From Alkalihalobacterium chitinilyticum (GTDB lineage Bacteria; Bacillota; Bacilli; Bacillales; Bacillaceae_F): a stretch of DNA of 64,000 bases. The stretch is from positions 124,001 to 188,000 of the forward strand of contig NZ_JAOTPO010000005.1 in NCBI RefSeq assembly GCF_029028005.1, in the 5' to 3' direction. Shown here piece by piece: positions 8,978 through 17,445 of the stretch. The position numbers and the translations under genes were made by a program. The notes under the pieces were generated by a model, which worked only from the letters and a program-made list of their open reading frames with translations, was not told the DNA's origin and searched no databases. Position 1 is the first letter of the stretch. Each line of letters starts with the position of its first letter.

Positions 8978-9437
8978 GTGGCGAAAATCGCAGACAAAAT
9001 AAGTCAAATCCCCTCTGTTTCCTCTTGTACCTTGTCATTTCATGCGCTTCCCGTGGAAATAATACGTATATTTCCAATCATTTAACCTGCTCAATATAAG
9101 AAGGCCAATTCAAAATAAGGATCCTTAGACGATATTTGTTCATAACCCCCTATAAATCGATCTCTTTTTATCAAAATTAAATAAACGTTTAATTAAATCC
9201 TTCTGAAAATTGTCGATTGATTTTCTATCGCTCACGATTCCACGCTTTTCGTTCGAGCATTCGCCTAGTTTTTTCCTCTACTGCTCACGATTCCACGCTT
9301 TTCGTTTCTAAATTCTCCTAATTTTCCCCTCTGCGTTCTTATTTTGTTTTTTTGTTGATTTTTCCACCATCTTTTTATTGCTATGATCGTTGGAGTAAGG
9401 CGAATGAGGAAAGATATTATTTTACATACGTCCTTCT
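8978..9437. other. Intergenic region with a 53-bp tandem duplication and no gene
   Basis: No open frame with a plausible SD was found. It holds a dyad TGGAAATA-N7-TATTTCCA (9054-9076) and two adjacent copies of a 53-bp sequence (9230-9282 and 9283-9335) that begin GCTCACGATTCCACGCTTTT and diverge toward their 3' ends. The sequence just upstream of the gerP promoter is otherwise AT-rich and featureless. Confidence 0.6.
9230..9335. repeat. Two tandem imperfect 53-bp direct repeats
   Basis: Both copies share GCTCACGATTCCACGCTTTT followed by CG and a pyrimidine-rich tail ending in CCTCT. The first 24 bases are identical and the remainder is about two thirds identical. Noncoding. Confidence 0.8.
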
Positions 9438-9472
9438 AGGTGTAACGCCTAGCTGAAAAATTCATATAATGC
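9438..9472 (+). promoter_or_regulatory. Sigma-K-like promoter of the gerP operon
   Basis: AC at 9446-9447 and CATATAATG at 9464-9472, spaced by 16 bases. This is close to the sigma-K pattern AC-N(15-17)-CATANNNTA. The -35 sits in the loop of a dyad CTAGG-N7-CCTAG (9438-9454), whose arms contain the TRGGY core of GerE sites. gerP operons are known to be sigma-K transcribed and GerE modulated. Confidence 0.65.
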
Positions 9473-9503
9473 CTACAAGGATTAGAAAAAAGGGTGTTTG
9501 TCT

Positions 9504-9725
9504 ATGCCAGCGATAGTAGGAGCAATAAAAGTGAATAGCATATCAAGTAGTGGTGTTTTTCATATTGGCGACGTCTTCAATATCTCACCTAAAAGTCAAG
9601 CTAAAACGTTTGCAGGGGCTGGATCGTTTATGACAGGGGACGGAATTCAAGTGAGAAATGATTATAATACAACCCAGGTATATGATGCTGATTTGGTGGA
9701 TCAGCCAATAGCAGGAAATATTTAA
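9504..9725 (+). CDS. gerPA: Spore germination protein GerPA
   Basis: A 73-aa protein starting [13 protein letters not shown], the characteristic opening of the GerPA/GerPF family, with SPKS in the middle and VDQPIAGN at the end. ATG 9504 was chosen over the in-frame TTG at 9498 because the family begins with MPAIV. First gene of a complete gerPABCDEF operon. GerP proteins are inner-coat or coat-morphogenesis proteins that allow germinants to pass through the spore coat. The next gene begins 15 bases downstream. Confidence 0.93.
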   Translation: MPAIVGAIKVNSISSSGVFHIGDVFNISPKSQAKTFAGAGSFMTGDGIQVRNDYNTTQVYDADLVDQPIAGNI

Positions 9726-9740
9726 TTAGGGGCGCTTTGT

Positions 9741-9950
9741 ATGAATTTTTTTATCAACCAGAATATTGTGATTCATAACCTAAGAGTCGATGGTATTACA
9801 AACTCTTCTGTGTTACAGGTCGGAAGTGCAGGGATGATTAAAGGAATCTCTAACTTATACAATACCGGAGGATTTGTGGAACCTGCTCCTGAACTAGATC
9901 GTCCTCCTACTACTTTACCTCTTGTCCCTCTGGCACCACCAACCGCATAA
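9741..9950 (+). CDS. gerPB: Spore germination protein GerPB
   Basis: A 69-aa protein with the GerPB pattern MNFFINQNIVIHNLRVDGIT, SSVLQVGSAG and SNLYNTGGF. The C-terminus is Pro-rich (PPTTLPLVPLAPP). It lies between gerPA and gerPC in the standard order. Family role: permeability of the spore coat to germinants. SD GGGGCG precedes ATG 9741. Confidence 0.93.
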   Translation: MNFFINQNIVIHNLRVDGITNSSVLQVGSAGMIKGISNLYNTGGFVEPAPELDRPPTTLPLVPLAPPTA

Positions 9951-9987
9951 GAGGTAAATTGAAATCCCGTAAAAAGGTGGGAAGACA

Positions 9988-10602
9988 ATGTATAATAACT
10001 GGAATTATGGGTCTTATTTTGAAAAAATAAATGGATACCTCCAATCACAAAATCAAAAAATTCTTCAGTTAGAGCAACAACTTCTGCAGATGCGTGAAGA
10101 ATTATCTCAATTAAAACAAACTCCTCCAGGCAACAGTATCGATCGTATTGAATATAAATTTGATCAATTGAAAATCGAACGTCTCGAAGGAACATTAAAT
10201 ATAGGCCTTACACCAAATGGAGGAACATCTCCAATTGAAGATTTTAATATTAATCAAAATGAATTGAATGTCCCAATATTTTCCCATATGCATCCGGAAA
10301 GTGTTCAAGCGATAAAACATCAAATCCATCATTTTCTAGATACCGAATGTTATCCGTTAATTCAATCCATTGAACAAAAGCATAACTATCAATTGGATCC
10401 GAATTACCGTAATTTTATTATTGGCGATGTAAAAAAACAAATCGATCAACGGATCAACCACTATTTAAGTCAAGTGCAAGGAAACCAATATGATGCAAAA
10501 CAAGTTGAACAAATCACAGTCCACAAAGTAAAGGAAGACATTGGGAATACTTTTGATGCCTTTATAAAACATTTACCAAGAGAGGAGAATCCGCCAACAT
10601 GA
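9988..10602 (+). CDS. gerPC: Spore germination protein GerPC
   Basis: A 204-aa protein, third in the gerP operon. Residues 13-45 form a heptad-like coiled coil (QNQKILQLEQQLLQMREELS). The central part carries LNIGLTPNG and a long helical C-terminus with HHFLDTECYP, as in GerPC. Its stop TGA overlaps the start of gerPD (ATGA). SD AAAGGTGGG precedes ATG 9988. Confidence 0.92.
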   Translation: MYNNWNYGSYFEKINGYLQSQNQKILQLEQQLLQMREELSQLKQTPPGNSIDRIEYKFDQLKIERLEGTLNIGLTPNGGTSPIEDFNINQNELNVPIFSHMHPESVQAIKHQIHHFLDTECYPLIQSIEQKHNYQLDPNYRNFIIGDVKKQIDQRINHYLSQVQGNQYDAKQVEQITVHKVKEDIGNTFDAFIKHLPREENPPT

Positions 10603-10778
10603 ATTTCAACGTCGTAAATCGAAACCTGTCTGTAGGTGCCATCCGAGTTGTCGGGGTTGCTAGTTCCTCTATTTTTCTCGTAGGGGATACAAATACGGTT
10701 TGCTTGTCATCTTATTTTGATACGCCGCCTGAGTCTTTAATTGTCAGTCCATTTGTACCTTTAGCTCCTGAACAATAA
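10599..10778 (+). CDS. gerPD: Spore germination protein GerPD
   Basis: A 59-aa protein starting ATG 10599, overlapping gerPC by 4 bases, with SD GAGAGGAGAA inside gerPC. It begins MNFNVVNRNLSVGAIRVVGV and ends SPFVPLAPEQ, matching GerPD in length, opening and Pro-rich end. Position fourth in the operon supports the call. Confidence 0.9.
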   Translation: MNFNVVNRNLSVGAIRVVGVASSSIFLVGDTNTVCLSSYFDTPPESLIVSPFVPLAPEQ

Positions 10779-10826
10779 TTTGAGAAGTTGGTCATCTATT
10801 AGTTGATAGATTGAAGAGGTGGAACC

Positions 10827-11198
10827 ATGCAAAATCGTATTTCACACGTAAATACTATAAATGTAAATGATGTCTCTTTAAGTAGTACGTTCCAAGTGGG
10901 TGACAGTTATCATATTAACCAGTGGTCAAGGGCATTAGCTGTTCAACGGCAAATTCCATTTTATTTTGGAAATGAAGGGAACTTTGATGTATTTCCAATG
11001 TTTCACATCAAAAATCCGATGCCCGTAATCACTGAACCTATCAATATAACAAGAACGAATGAAAATCCTTTTATCCATGTGGATCATATAAGAGTGATTG
11101 CTGTTGGTTCTGCGTCTAGTCTTCACATCGGTTCAAACTCAATCATTAATGCCGAAACACGGATCAAACATATTCGGCAGTTTGTGGAAAACCCGTAA
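10827..11198 (+). CDS. gerPE: Spore germination protein GerPE
   Basis: A 123-aa protein with two internally similar halves, each carrying an I/V-x-V-x-x-V-x-x-x-S-x-x-x-x-x-G pattern (SLSSTFQVGDS near 18-28, GSASSLHIGSNS near 92-103), as in GerPE. SD AAGAGGTGG precedes ATG 10827. Fifth gene of the gerP set. It is followed by an 85-base gap containing a second sigma-K-like promoter. Confidence 0.9.
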   Translation: MQNRISHVNTINVNDVSLSSTFQVGDSYHINQWSRALAVQRQIPFYFGNEGNFDVFPMFHIKNPMPVITEPINITRTNENPFIHVDHIRVIAVGSASSLHIGSNSIINAETRIKHIRQFVENP

Positions 11199-11227
11199 CA
11201 AATGTGTAGTGATAAAACAAATGCGTA

Positions 11228-11255
11228 ACGATAAAACAAATTGCAACATAAACTA
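11228..11255 (+). promoter_or_regulatory. Internal sigma-K-like promoter before gerPF
   Basis: AC at 11228-11229, 17 bases, then CATAAACTA at 11247-11255, an exact match to CATANNNTA. It lies in the 85-base gap between gerPE and gerPF, next to two near-identical ACAAATGYGTARYGATAAA units (from about 11198). Confidence 0.55.
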
Positions 11256-11283
11256 AAAGTATCTTGATATAGAGGGTGTTTAT

Positions 11284-11502
11284 ATGCCAGCGATCGTATT
11301 TGGTCCATTTAAAATTAATGCTAATGACGGAAATATAAGTTTTGGAGATGTGTTAAACATGTCTCCTAAATCAGCTAGTAAATCTGTGATAGGGTCTGGG
11401 AGCGCGCACACGGGTGATTTTATGATGACCTGGAACGGTATTAATATGAACAATGCTTTTGACCCGGATGCGGTCGACCAAAATGTTTCTGGAAACCAAT
11501 AA
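11284..11502 (+). CDS. gerPF: Spore germination protein GerPF
   Basis: A 72-aa protein starting MPAIVFGPFKINA with ISFGDVLNMSPKSASKS, GSGSAHTGDF and a C-terminal DPDAVDQNVSGNQ, the GerPF pattern. Last gene of the gerP set. It probably also has its own sigma-K-like promoter at 11228-11255. SD GAGGGTG precedes ATG 11284. Confidence 0.93.
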   Translation: MPAIVFGPFKINANDGNISFGDVLNMSPKSASKSVIGSGSAHTGDFMMTWNGINMNNAFDPDAVDQNVSGNQ

Positions 11503-11540
11503 TTTGCAGCAGGTAATTTTAATGTGAAAGGAACATCAAA

Positions 11541-11993
11541 GTGAACAATTTTGATCCATTTCAACATGTGAAACAGTTTCAACATTACTTTGATCACTTT
11601 TTCAGAGAAGACTTTTGGGATAAGTTTCAAAATTTACCTAACAACTCGATGAACCAGTTAAAAGTAAATCTTTATGAGTCTGGTTATGAGCTGGTATGCG
11701 CGATCATTCTACCAGGGTTAAAATCGAAAGAGGATATTTCCATCTATATTGATGAAAATGTGATTGAAGTGGAAGGTCAGATGAATTTCAATTTAAATGG
11801 CTATCGAACCCTTCAAGAAGAAGCCAATCCAGGAAACTTTAAGCGATCTATTGATCTGCCTTACCCGATCCGTAGAGACCGCGTCGAAACGGCGTATCGC
11901 AAAGGAGTCTTGTATATTCACTGCCACCGCTTATTAACCCAAAACGATCGCCAGCAAATCGCCATTCAGTCCATCGAAGACGAAGACCAATGA
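11541..11993 (+). CDS. Hsp20/alpha-crystallin-like protein
   Basis: A 150-aa protein starting at GTG 11541 (SD AAAGGA). Residues 45-140 resemble the alpha-crystallin fold: LKVNLYESGYELVCAIILPG, then DISIYIDENVIEVEGQ, NFKRSIDLPYP and YRKGVLYIHCHR (the A-x-x-x-x-G-V-L-type core). The N-terminus is aromatic and amphipathic. It lies 38 bases after gerPF and may be co-transcribed, so a spore-associated small heat-shock protein is possible. The operon link is inferred from spacing. Confidence 0.78.
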   Translation: MNNFDPFQHVKQFQHYFDHFFREDFWDKFQNLPNNSMNQLKVNLYESGYELVCAIILPGLKSKEDISIYIDENVIEVEGQMNFNLNGYRTLQEEANPGNFKRSIDLPYPIRRDRVETAYRKGVLYIHCHRLLTQNDRQQIAIQSIEDEDQ

Positions 11994-11995
11994 AC

Positions 11996-12008
11996 GGTGC
12001 CAGGCACC
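11996..12008. repeat. GGTGCC-A-GGCACC palindrome
   Basis: Perfect 6-bp inverted repeat around one base, two bases after the Hsp20-like stop codon. It is related to the terminator arms at 12030-12079, which carry GGTACC and GGTGCC. Confidence 0.7.
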
Positions 12009-12029
12009 TTCATTACATTAATGCATTAA

Positions 12030-12087
12030 TGGTAGCAGGTACCTTTAGTACTGTATTACAATAAAGGTGCCTGCTACCACTTTTTTA
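12030..12087 (+). terminator. Rho-independent terminator with GGTRCC arms
   Basis: Stem TGGTAGCAGGTACCTTT (12030-12046) with AAAGGTGCCTGCTACCA (12063-12079), then a T-tract. It ends the gerP/Hsp20 region. The GTACCTTTAGT core recurs in a palindrome at 57588-57614. Confidence 0.85.
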
Positions 12088-12117
12088 TTGTGAAGTTCTT
12101 TCTTTTCCATCTATAAT
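12088..12117 (+). promoter_or_regulatory. Sigma-A-like promoter for the 12169 gene
   Basis: TTGTGA (12088-12093), 18 bases, TATAAT (12112-12117), directly after the terminator and 51 bases before ATG 12169. Confidence 0.5.
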
Positions 12118-12168
12118 AGAAAGAGCAACTATGCAGGAAAATTCATCATTGGAAAGAGGGTTTCAACT

Positions 12169-13278
12169 ATGAATCATCACCTGACGATCCAAGGGCTTGA
12201 TGCCTTTCACATTGATAGTTACGGACTTGCTTTTATTATTAAACTCGTAGAAAAGCGAGCGGAAATCGACTTGGCTATCGTTCGTGAAAAAATAACACAA
12301 GAGCAACAAAAACTACCAGAAAAACGGCAATCTAAAACAAATGGCGGCGTAGCAAACATTCTGAAAGGTTCCTACAATAATATTAAACATACATATGACA
12401 GCTGGCGCGCAGATTCGCTAAGAAAAGAACTGACGGATAAGAAACAGTGGCTGACGTTGTGGTCTGAGCAAGCGTGGGCGACGTTAAATCACGATCAAAG
12501 TTTAAAACAAGCAACAATTGAAGAATTAAAAAATGCCTTTCTACAACATAAAGAAAATGAATATAAACTGTACTTAATTTTACAAGAAGCCGCCCTCACC
12601 CCCATCTATGCTGAACTGGAAGGGTTTCCTAAAGGTTTATCGGAACGTGATATGAATAAAGGTCTTGAAGTAATATCGACAGAATGTGGATTTTCTAATG
12701 AGGTCGGCAAATCAATCATTAAAAATACGGGAAATTTCCTAAAAGAAGTTAATAATTACTGGGGACGCGTGATCAAGTGGTCGATTGCAGGTACAGGTGC
12801 AGCCCTCTTAACTGCAGGATTAGCAGCACCGGCGATCGCAGCTGCTATTGGAGGCACCATGGGGCTGGCGGGTGCTGCGGCAACATCTGCAGGACTTGCT
12901 GCTATAGGAGGAGGTGCTATTGCCCATGGAGGTTTAGGAATGGCAGGCGGGTTGCAAATCTTAATAGGTGGTGGTGCACTGCTTGGAGCAGTAGGCGGTG
13001 GAAGCATTGCAAATTTTATCAGCAAACTACCGAAGGATGCCATTGCAGTTTCCATGGTTAAAATCATTAACTATGTTATGTATTTAAGAACCCATTACAG
13101 CAAAAATGATTTTTATGCGAATCAACTATCGCACCGAGTAATCCAAGCTTTCCTCCTGTTTAAACACCAAGCAGAAACCGATTTTCTATTAAATCGAGAC
13201 ATTATATCCGAAACAGAAAACACTCGTAAAGCTCTAGATATAATGAACATCACCTTAAAAAAGTTAGGAAACATTTAA
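12169..13278 (+). CDS. Unknown glycine-zipper membrane protein
   Basis: A 369-aa protein. Residues 1-195 are helical and charged with no known motif. Residues 200-290 are extremely Gly/Ala-rich and hydrophobic, with repeated small-residue spacing (GTGAALLTAGLAAPAIAAAI, then three more Gly-rich stretches), typical of glycine-zipper membrane segments. The C-terminus is again charged. SD GAAAGAGG precedes ATG 12169 and an own sigma-A-like promoter is visible. It resembles in design, not sequence, the tail of the 7403-8929 protein. Function unknown. Confidence 0.75.
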   Translation: MNHHLTIQGLDAFHIDSYGLAFIIKLVEKRAEIDLAIVREKITQEQQKLPEKRQSKTNGGVANILKGSYNNIKHTYDSWRADSLRKELTDKKQWLTLWSEQAWATLNHDQSLKQATIEELKNAFLQHKENEYKLYLILQEAALTPIYAELEGFPKGLSERDMNKGLEVISTECGFSNEVGKSIIKNTGNFLKEVNNYWGRVIKWSIAGTGAALLTAGLAAPAIAAAIGGTMGLAGAAATSAGLAAIGGGAIAHGGLGMAGGLQILIGGGALLGAVGGGSIANFISKLPKDAIAVSMVKIINYVMYLRTHYSKNDFYANQLSHRVIQAFLLFKHQAETDFLLNRDIISETENTRKALDIMNITLKKLGNI

Positions 13279-13449
13279 CCGATAAAATTAGAAAACACTT
13301 GTCGCGAACGTGTAATTTAATAACTACAAAAGTTTCACTAAAATGTTCCATATTCATCACCAGATATTCACAAATAGTAAAATAGTATATTCATAGATAT
13401 GCTAAGCTAAAAATAGAAACAGTACATACTATTGTAAAGGGTGAAGACA

Positions 13450-14220
13450 ATGAAATTTGCAGATAAAATCGTAGTCATTACAGGAGCGGCAGCAGGAATT
13501 GGCAAGGAAACCGTTAAAGCGTTTGCGAAAGAAGGAGCGAATGTAGTATTAGTTGATTTACACGAAGAAACCCTTCAGTTAACTGCAGAAGATTTGCAGT
13601 TAACTGAAGGTAAGTATTTGATCGTCCAAGCCGATGTGAGTAAAGAAGAACAAGTGGAACGTTATGTTCAACTAACACAAGAAAAGTTTGGCAGAATCGA
13701 TGTCTTTTTTAATAATGCTGGTGTCGAAGGTGTCGTTCAACCGATCACTGAATACCCTTCAGAAACACTTGATTTAGTAGTAGATGTCAATATTAAAGGT
13801 GTATTTTACGGCTTGAAACATGTCTTACGTGTGATGCGAGAACAAAAAAGCGGTTCTGTTATCAACATGTCTTCAATCGCTGGTTTAAAAGGCAGCCCTA
13901 ACGTTAGTGCGTATATCGCATCAAAGCATGCAGTGGTAGGTTTAACGAAAGCAACAGCTATTGAAGCGGCAACATACGGAGTTCGTGTCAATGCTGTAAA
14001 CCCATCTCCTGTCAATACTCGGATGATGCGTTCGTTAGAGGCTGGGTTCTCTCCAGAACATGCAGATGTAGTGAAAGAAAACTTAACAAAAACAATCCCG
14101 TTAGGTCGATACGGGGAGTCCGATGATGTAGCAAATGCTGTTTTATATTTAGCTTCTGAACAGGCAAATTTCATTACGGGTGTGATCTTCCCGATTGACG
14201 GCGGTCTATCCGCACAATAA
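13450..14220 (+). CDS. Short-chain dehydrogenase/reductase
   Basis: A 256-aa classical SDR oxidoreductase. Cofactor motif TGAAAGIGK (12-20), acidic VDL at the end of strand 2 (suggesting NAD preference), NNAG (88-91), and catalytic Ser with YxxxK (SAYIASKHAV, Tyr near 155, Lys near 159). ATG 13450 was chosen; the in-frame GTG at 13441 overlaps the SD AAAGGGTG. Substrate cannot be told. Monocistronic, with a terminator at 14324. Confidence 0.9.
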   Translation: MKFADKIVVITGAAAGIGKETVKAFAKEGANVVLVDLHEETLQLTAEDLQLTEGKYLIVQADVSKEEQVERYVQLTQEKFGRIDVFFNNAGVEGVVQPITEYPSETLDLVVDVNIKGVFYGLKHVLRVMREQKSGSVINMSSIAGLKGSPNVSAYIASKHAVVGLTKATAIEAATYGVRVNAVNPSPVNTRMMRSLEAGFSPEHADVVKENLTKTIPLGRYGESDDVANAVLYLASEQANFITGVIFPIDGGLSAQ

Positions 14221-14323
14221 TTTAGTGTGTTAAGGAAGAAGACGGTAATTAATACAAATGGACAATGATAAGGCGAGCAGTACTCTTCACCTGACCCCTC
14301 ACAAAATAAAATACTTAAAGATT

Positions 14324-14354
14324 AAAGACGGAGATCCTGGATTTTCGTCTTTTT
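14324..14354 (+). terminator. Rho-independent terminator after the SDR gene
   Basis: AAAGACGGAGAT / ATTTTCGTCTTT stem with GU pairs, then a T-tract. Confidence 0.7.
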
Positions 14355-14459
14355 CGCTATCTTGTTGTTTCTACATGTATAAAGAAATTATCTCAGTACA
14401 TTAAAAAAATGGTATACTTATAGTGTGAATATACAGAAATTTCTGAAATAGGAGGGTTA

Positions 14460-15287
14460 ATGTTGAACCGTAAAATTGACGTACACGTTCATGCTTTTCC
14501 AGAAAAATTAATGAATGCGATCTATAGTTGGTTTCAAAGAGAAGGATGGGAAGTTCCTTACGACGGTTGGAATGCTGAAAAGATATTTGATTACCCTGGA
14601 CAAAATGGCTTCGAGAAATTCTTAGTGCTTCTCTATGTACATAAAAAAGGAATGGCACCTGAATTAAATGACTGGTTATTTGAGCAAGCGAAAGAACGGC
14701 CTGAAATCATCCCGGTTGGTTCTGTTCATCATGAAGATGATGTCGAAACAGAAACGCATAAATGTTTAGGTGAACTCGGTTTTGCCGGTATGAAGCTGCA
14801 CTGCCAAGTCCAAAACGTTAGAATGAATGACGAGCGGCTGTTTCCTTTATATGAAGCACTGATTCATTATGATAAACCTGTAATTGTTCATGCCGGAACT
14901 GCCCCTGTAGATTATACCGGGACTGTTGGCGTAAAATATTTTGCCCAAGTGATGGAGCGGTATCCTGAATTAAAGGTCCAAGTCGCACATCTTGGCATGA
15001 ATGAAACAGAGGCGTTTTTACGCCTTGCTGAAGAGTTGCCTGGTGTCATGTTTGATACGGCTGCTCTAGATGCAAAAAGTATGTCAGATCAAGATGCCTT
15101 TCCACCTCCTGAGCAATTTAAAGAGTGGATTGAACGCCTGCCTGATCGAATGATGTACGGCAGTGACTTTCCGTTACTTAATGGAAAATCGAGTGAGATC
15201 GAGCGACAATTTGTCAGTCTTGATCTAGATCCAGCCGTTAAACAAGCTTTATTTTATGACAATGCAAAAAGGTTCTGGGGGATATAA
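14460..15287 (+). CDS. Amidohydrolase family protein (amidohydrolase-2 / ACMSD-like)
   Basis: A 275-aa TIM-barrel metal hydrolase or decarboxylase. Metal-site motifs: DVHVH (7-11), VHAG (143-146), AHLG (176-179) and GSDFP (234-238), the order of the amidohydrolase-2 family. SD GGAGGG precedes ATG 14460. Substrate unknown. It is followed by a long terminator stem, so probably monocistronic. Confidence 0.88.
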   Translation: MLNRKIDVHVHAFPEKLMNAIYSWFQREGWEVPYDGWNAEKIFDYPGQNGFEKFLVLLYVHKKGMAPELNDWLFEQAKERPEIIPVGSVHHEDDVETETHKCLGELGFAGMKLHCQVQNVRMNDERLFPLYEALIHYDKPVIVHAGTAPVDYTGTVGVKYFAQVMERYPELKVQVAHLGMNETEAFLRLAEELPGVMFDTAALDAKSMSDQDAFPPPEQFKEWIERLPDRMMYGSDFPLLNGKSSEIERQFVSLDLDPAVKQALFYDNAKRFWGI

Positions 15288-15309
15288 AAGTCGCAGGAAT
15301 AAAAAGAAG

Positions 15310-15360
15310 AGCATGTAGAGGTGCACACTCATTATAAGTGCGTCTCTACATGCTTTATTT
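15310..15360 (+). terminator. Rho-independent terminator
   Basis: AGCATGTAGAG ... CTCTACATGCT arms with an additional inner GCAC/GTGC, followed by TTTATTTT. The remaining bases to 15583 hold no recognised feature. Confidence 0.75.
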
Positions 15361-15583
15361 TGGTGCTTGAAAGTATCAATCTCTTTAATTTACTTTATCC
15401 TTCTGTGAAAATTTGAACTTAATTTTACAGCTGGCGAATTAATAACTCCTTGGAACACGGATAATCTCAAAAGAAAAAAGCATTTTATTACCATTGTCCT
15501 TATATATTTAAAGTAATGACATAAATGGTAAACACATACCTATCTGAAAAATGAATGGTTTGGTGTTGAAAGGAGTGATCTGA

Positions 15584-16411
15584 TTGCTGCATATCGTAGC
15601 GTGTATTAAACAAGTGCCTGACACGAAGATCATCAAGATGAACCCTAAGACGAACACGATGGACCGAGCCAGTGCCCCCGCGATTTTAAACCCGTACGAC
15701 TCACATGCCGTAGAAGAAGCAGTACGCTTGAAAAATCGATACGGAGGAACGGTCTCCGTCGTGACGATGGGCCCTCCACCGGCGGTCAAAGCGATTAAAA
15801 AATGCATTGAAATTGGAGCCGACGAAGGGTATATGATCTCAGACCGTGCGTTTGCCGGTGCTGACACATTAGCAACAAGCTATGCCTTAACGTGTGCTCT
15901 GGAGAAAATCTCAAAAATCAAGCCGATCGATTTGATTATTTGCGGGAAAATGACCATTGATGGAGATACAGGACAAGTTGGCCCGGGTATTGCTAGACGC
16001 CTGGATATTCCCCCGTTAACTTCGGTTAAGAAGGTCGTTGAAGTGAACAAAGAAGAAGGTCATATGGTCGTTCATCGTAAGCTGGAAGACGGCTATGAAG
16101 TCATCCAATCACAATTACCGTGTTTACTATCGGTAGAAAAAGAGATTAACGAAGTTCCTTATTCAACGTTTCCTAATATGTTAAGAGCTGCCCGCTACGA
16201 ACCTACCATTTGGGCTGTTGCCGATTTGGAAGGTGCAGATAAAAAACAGCTTGGTCTAAAAGGGTCACCAACAATTGTATCTAAAGTGTGGGCCCCTCCA
16301 AAGCCAGAAGGCGGAAAGATCTTGGATGGTAGCTCGCAAGAAAAGGTTGAGCAGCTGCTTAGCGTATTGATGGAGAAAAAAGAGCTATTTACCCAGAAAG
16401 GAGGAGCATAA
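15584..16411 (+). CDS. fixA: Electron transfer flavoprotein beta subunit, FixA-like
   Basis: A 275-aa EtfB/FixA protein (opening MLHIVACIKQVPDTKIIKMN; NPYDSHAVEEAVRLK; DGDTGQVGPGIA). It starts at TTG 15584 with SD AAGGAG at good spacing. Co-transcribed with fixB, fixC and fixX in overlapping order. EtfB carries an adenine nucleotide or the second FAD. With FixB, FixC and FixX it forms a membrane-associated complex that in studied organisms bifurcates electrons from NADH to quinone and ferredoxin/flavodoxin; here that is inferred from gene content. Confidence 0.9.
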   Translation: MLHIVACIKQVPDTKIIKMNPKTNTMDRASAPAILNPYDSHAVEEAVRLKNRYGGTVSVVTMGPPPAVKAIKKCIEIGADEGYMISDRAFAGADTLATSYALTCALEKISKIKPIDLIICGKMTIDGDTGQVGPGIARRLDIPPLTSVKKVVEVNKEEGHMVVHRKLEDGYEVIQSQLPCLLSVEKEINEVPYSTFPNMLRAARYEPTIWAVADLEGADKKQLGLKGSPTIVSKVWAPPKPEGGKILDGSSQEKVEQLLSVLMEKKELFTQKGGA

Positions 16412-17445
16412 TGAACTTTGAAGATTATCGTGGCGTCTGGGTTTTTATCGAAGAAACAGATGGAAAAATTGCTCCTGTATCACTTGAATTACTAGGAGCT
16501 GGAAGAAAACTCGCTGATAAACGCGGAGTCGAATTAGGTGGCGTGATCATCGGCGAAAATGTGAAACGTCTCGCAAGCGAAGTATACGAGTATGGTGCAG
16601 ATGTCGTTTATGTATACGATGCCCCTATTTTTAAAGATTACCGAACGGAATCGTTCATGAAAGCTCTTCTCGATTGCTGTGAAAAACACAAACCAGAAAT
16701 TATTTTATATGGTGCAACTTCAACTGGAAAAGACTTAGCGAGTGCTGTAGCAACCGATTTACCGACTGGGTTAACTGCAGATACAACCGAACTTGATGTG
16801 GAAGAAGATACAGGATTATTACTAGCCAGCCGTCCAGCTTTCGGCGGAAACATTATGGCGACCATTCTTTGTAAAAAGTATCGCCCGCAAATGGCGACTG
16901 TACGTCCGAAAGTGATGAAAGCGCTTACTAGAGAACCGGGGCGAAACGGGAAATTAGTTGAGGAACACCTTCCATTAAAAGAAGAAGATGTACGAACAAA
17001 AGTTTTAGAGATTGTTAGAATGGCAACGAAAAAAGTAAAAATAGATGAAGCTGATATCATTGTCGCCGGTGGAAAAGGGCTCGGGAGCTCAGACGGATTT
17101 CAGTTATGCCATGAGCTAGCAGAGACACTAGGCGGTGCGGTTGGAGCGAGCCGCGATGTTGTAGAAGCAGGCTGGATTGAGCACCACCATCAAGTCGGGC
17201 AGACAGGCGTAACGGTGACGCCAAAAATTTACTTTGCGATCGGGATCTCGGGGGCCATTCAACACATTGTCGGCATGAAAAACTCAGGGTTAATCATCGC
17301 CATAAATAAAGATCCAGATGCTCCAATCTTTGAGTCGTGCCATTACGGAATTGTCGGTGATGCGTTTGAGATCGTCCCGATGTTAATTGACCAGTTTAAA
17401 AATGTATTGACGAGTGAGGAGGAACAACATGCCCGAAAAGTTTGA
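16411..17445 (+). CDS. fixB: Electron transfer flavoprotein alpha subunit, FixB-like
   Basis: A 344-aa EtfA/FixB protein. The N-terminal domain (about 1-190) begins GVWVFIEETDGKIAPVSLEL. The C-terminal FAD-binding domain (about 210-335) has GGKGLGSSDGF, VGASRDVVEAGW, HHHQVGQTGVTVTPKIYFAI and GISGAIQHIVGM. The start overlaps the fixA stop (TAATG), indicating translational coupling. Confidence 0.92.
   Translation: MNFEDYRGVWVFIEETDGKIAPVSLELLGAGRKLADKRGVELGGVIIGENVKRLASEVYEYGADVVYVYDAPIFKDYRTESFMKALLDCCEKHKPEIILYGATSTGKDLASAVATDLPTGLTADTTELDVEEDTGLLLASRPAFGGNIMATILCKKYRPQMATVRPKVMKALTREPGRNGKLVEEHLPLKEEDVRTKVLEIVRMATKKVKIDEADIIVAGGKGLGSSDGFQLCHELAETLGGAVGASRDVVEAGWIEHHHQVGQTGVTVTPKIYFAIGISGAIQHIVGMKNSGLIIAINKDPDAPIFESCHYGIVGDAFEIVPMLIDQFKNVLTSEEEQHARKV

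Noticed and set aside
12756-13067. Open frames over the glycine-rich segment on both strands
   Set aside because: GC-rich Gly/Ala codons hold alternate frames open; the plus-strand 369-aa frame is the gene.
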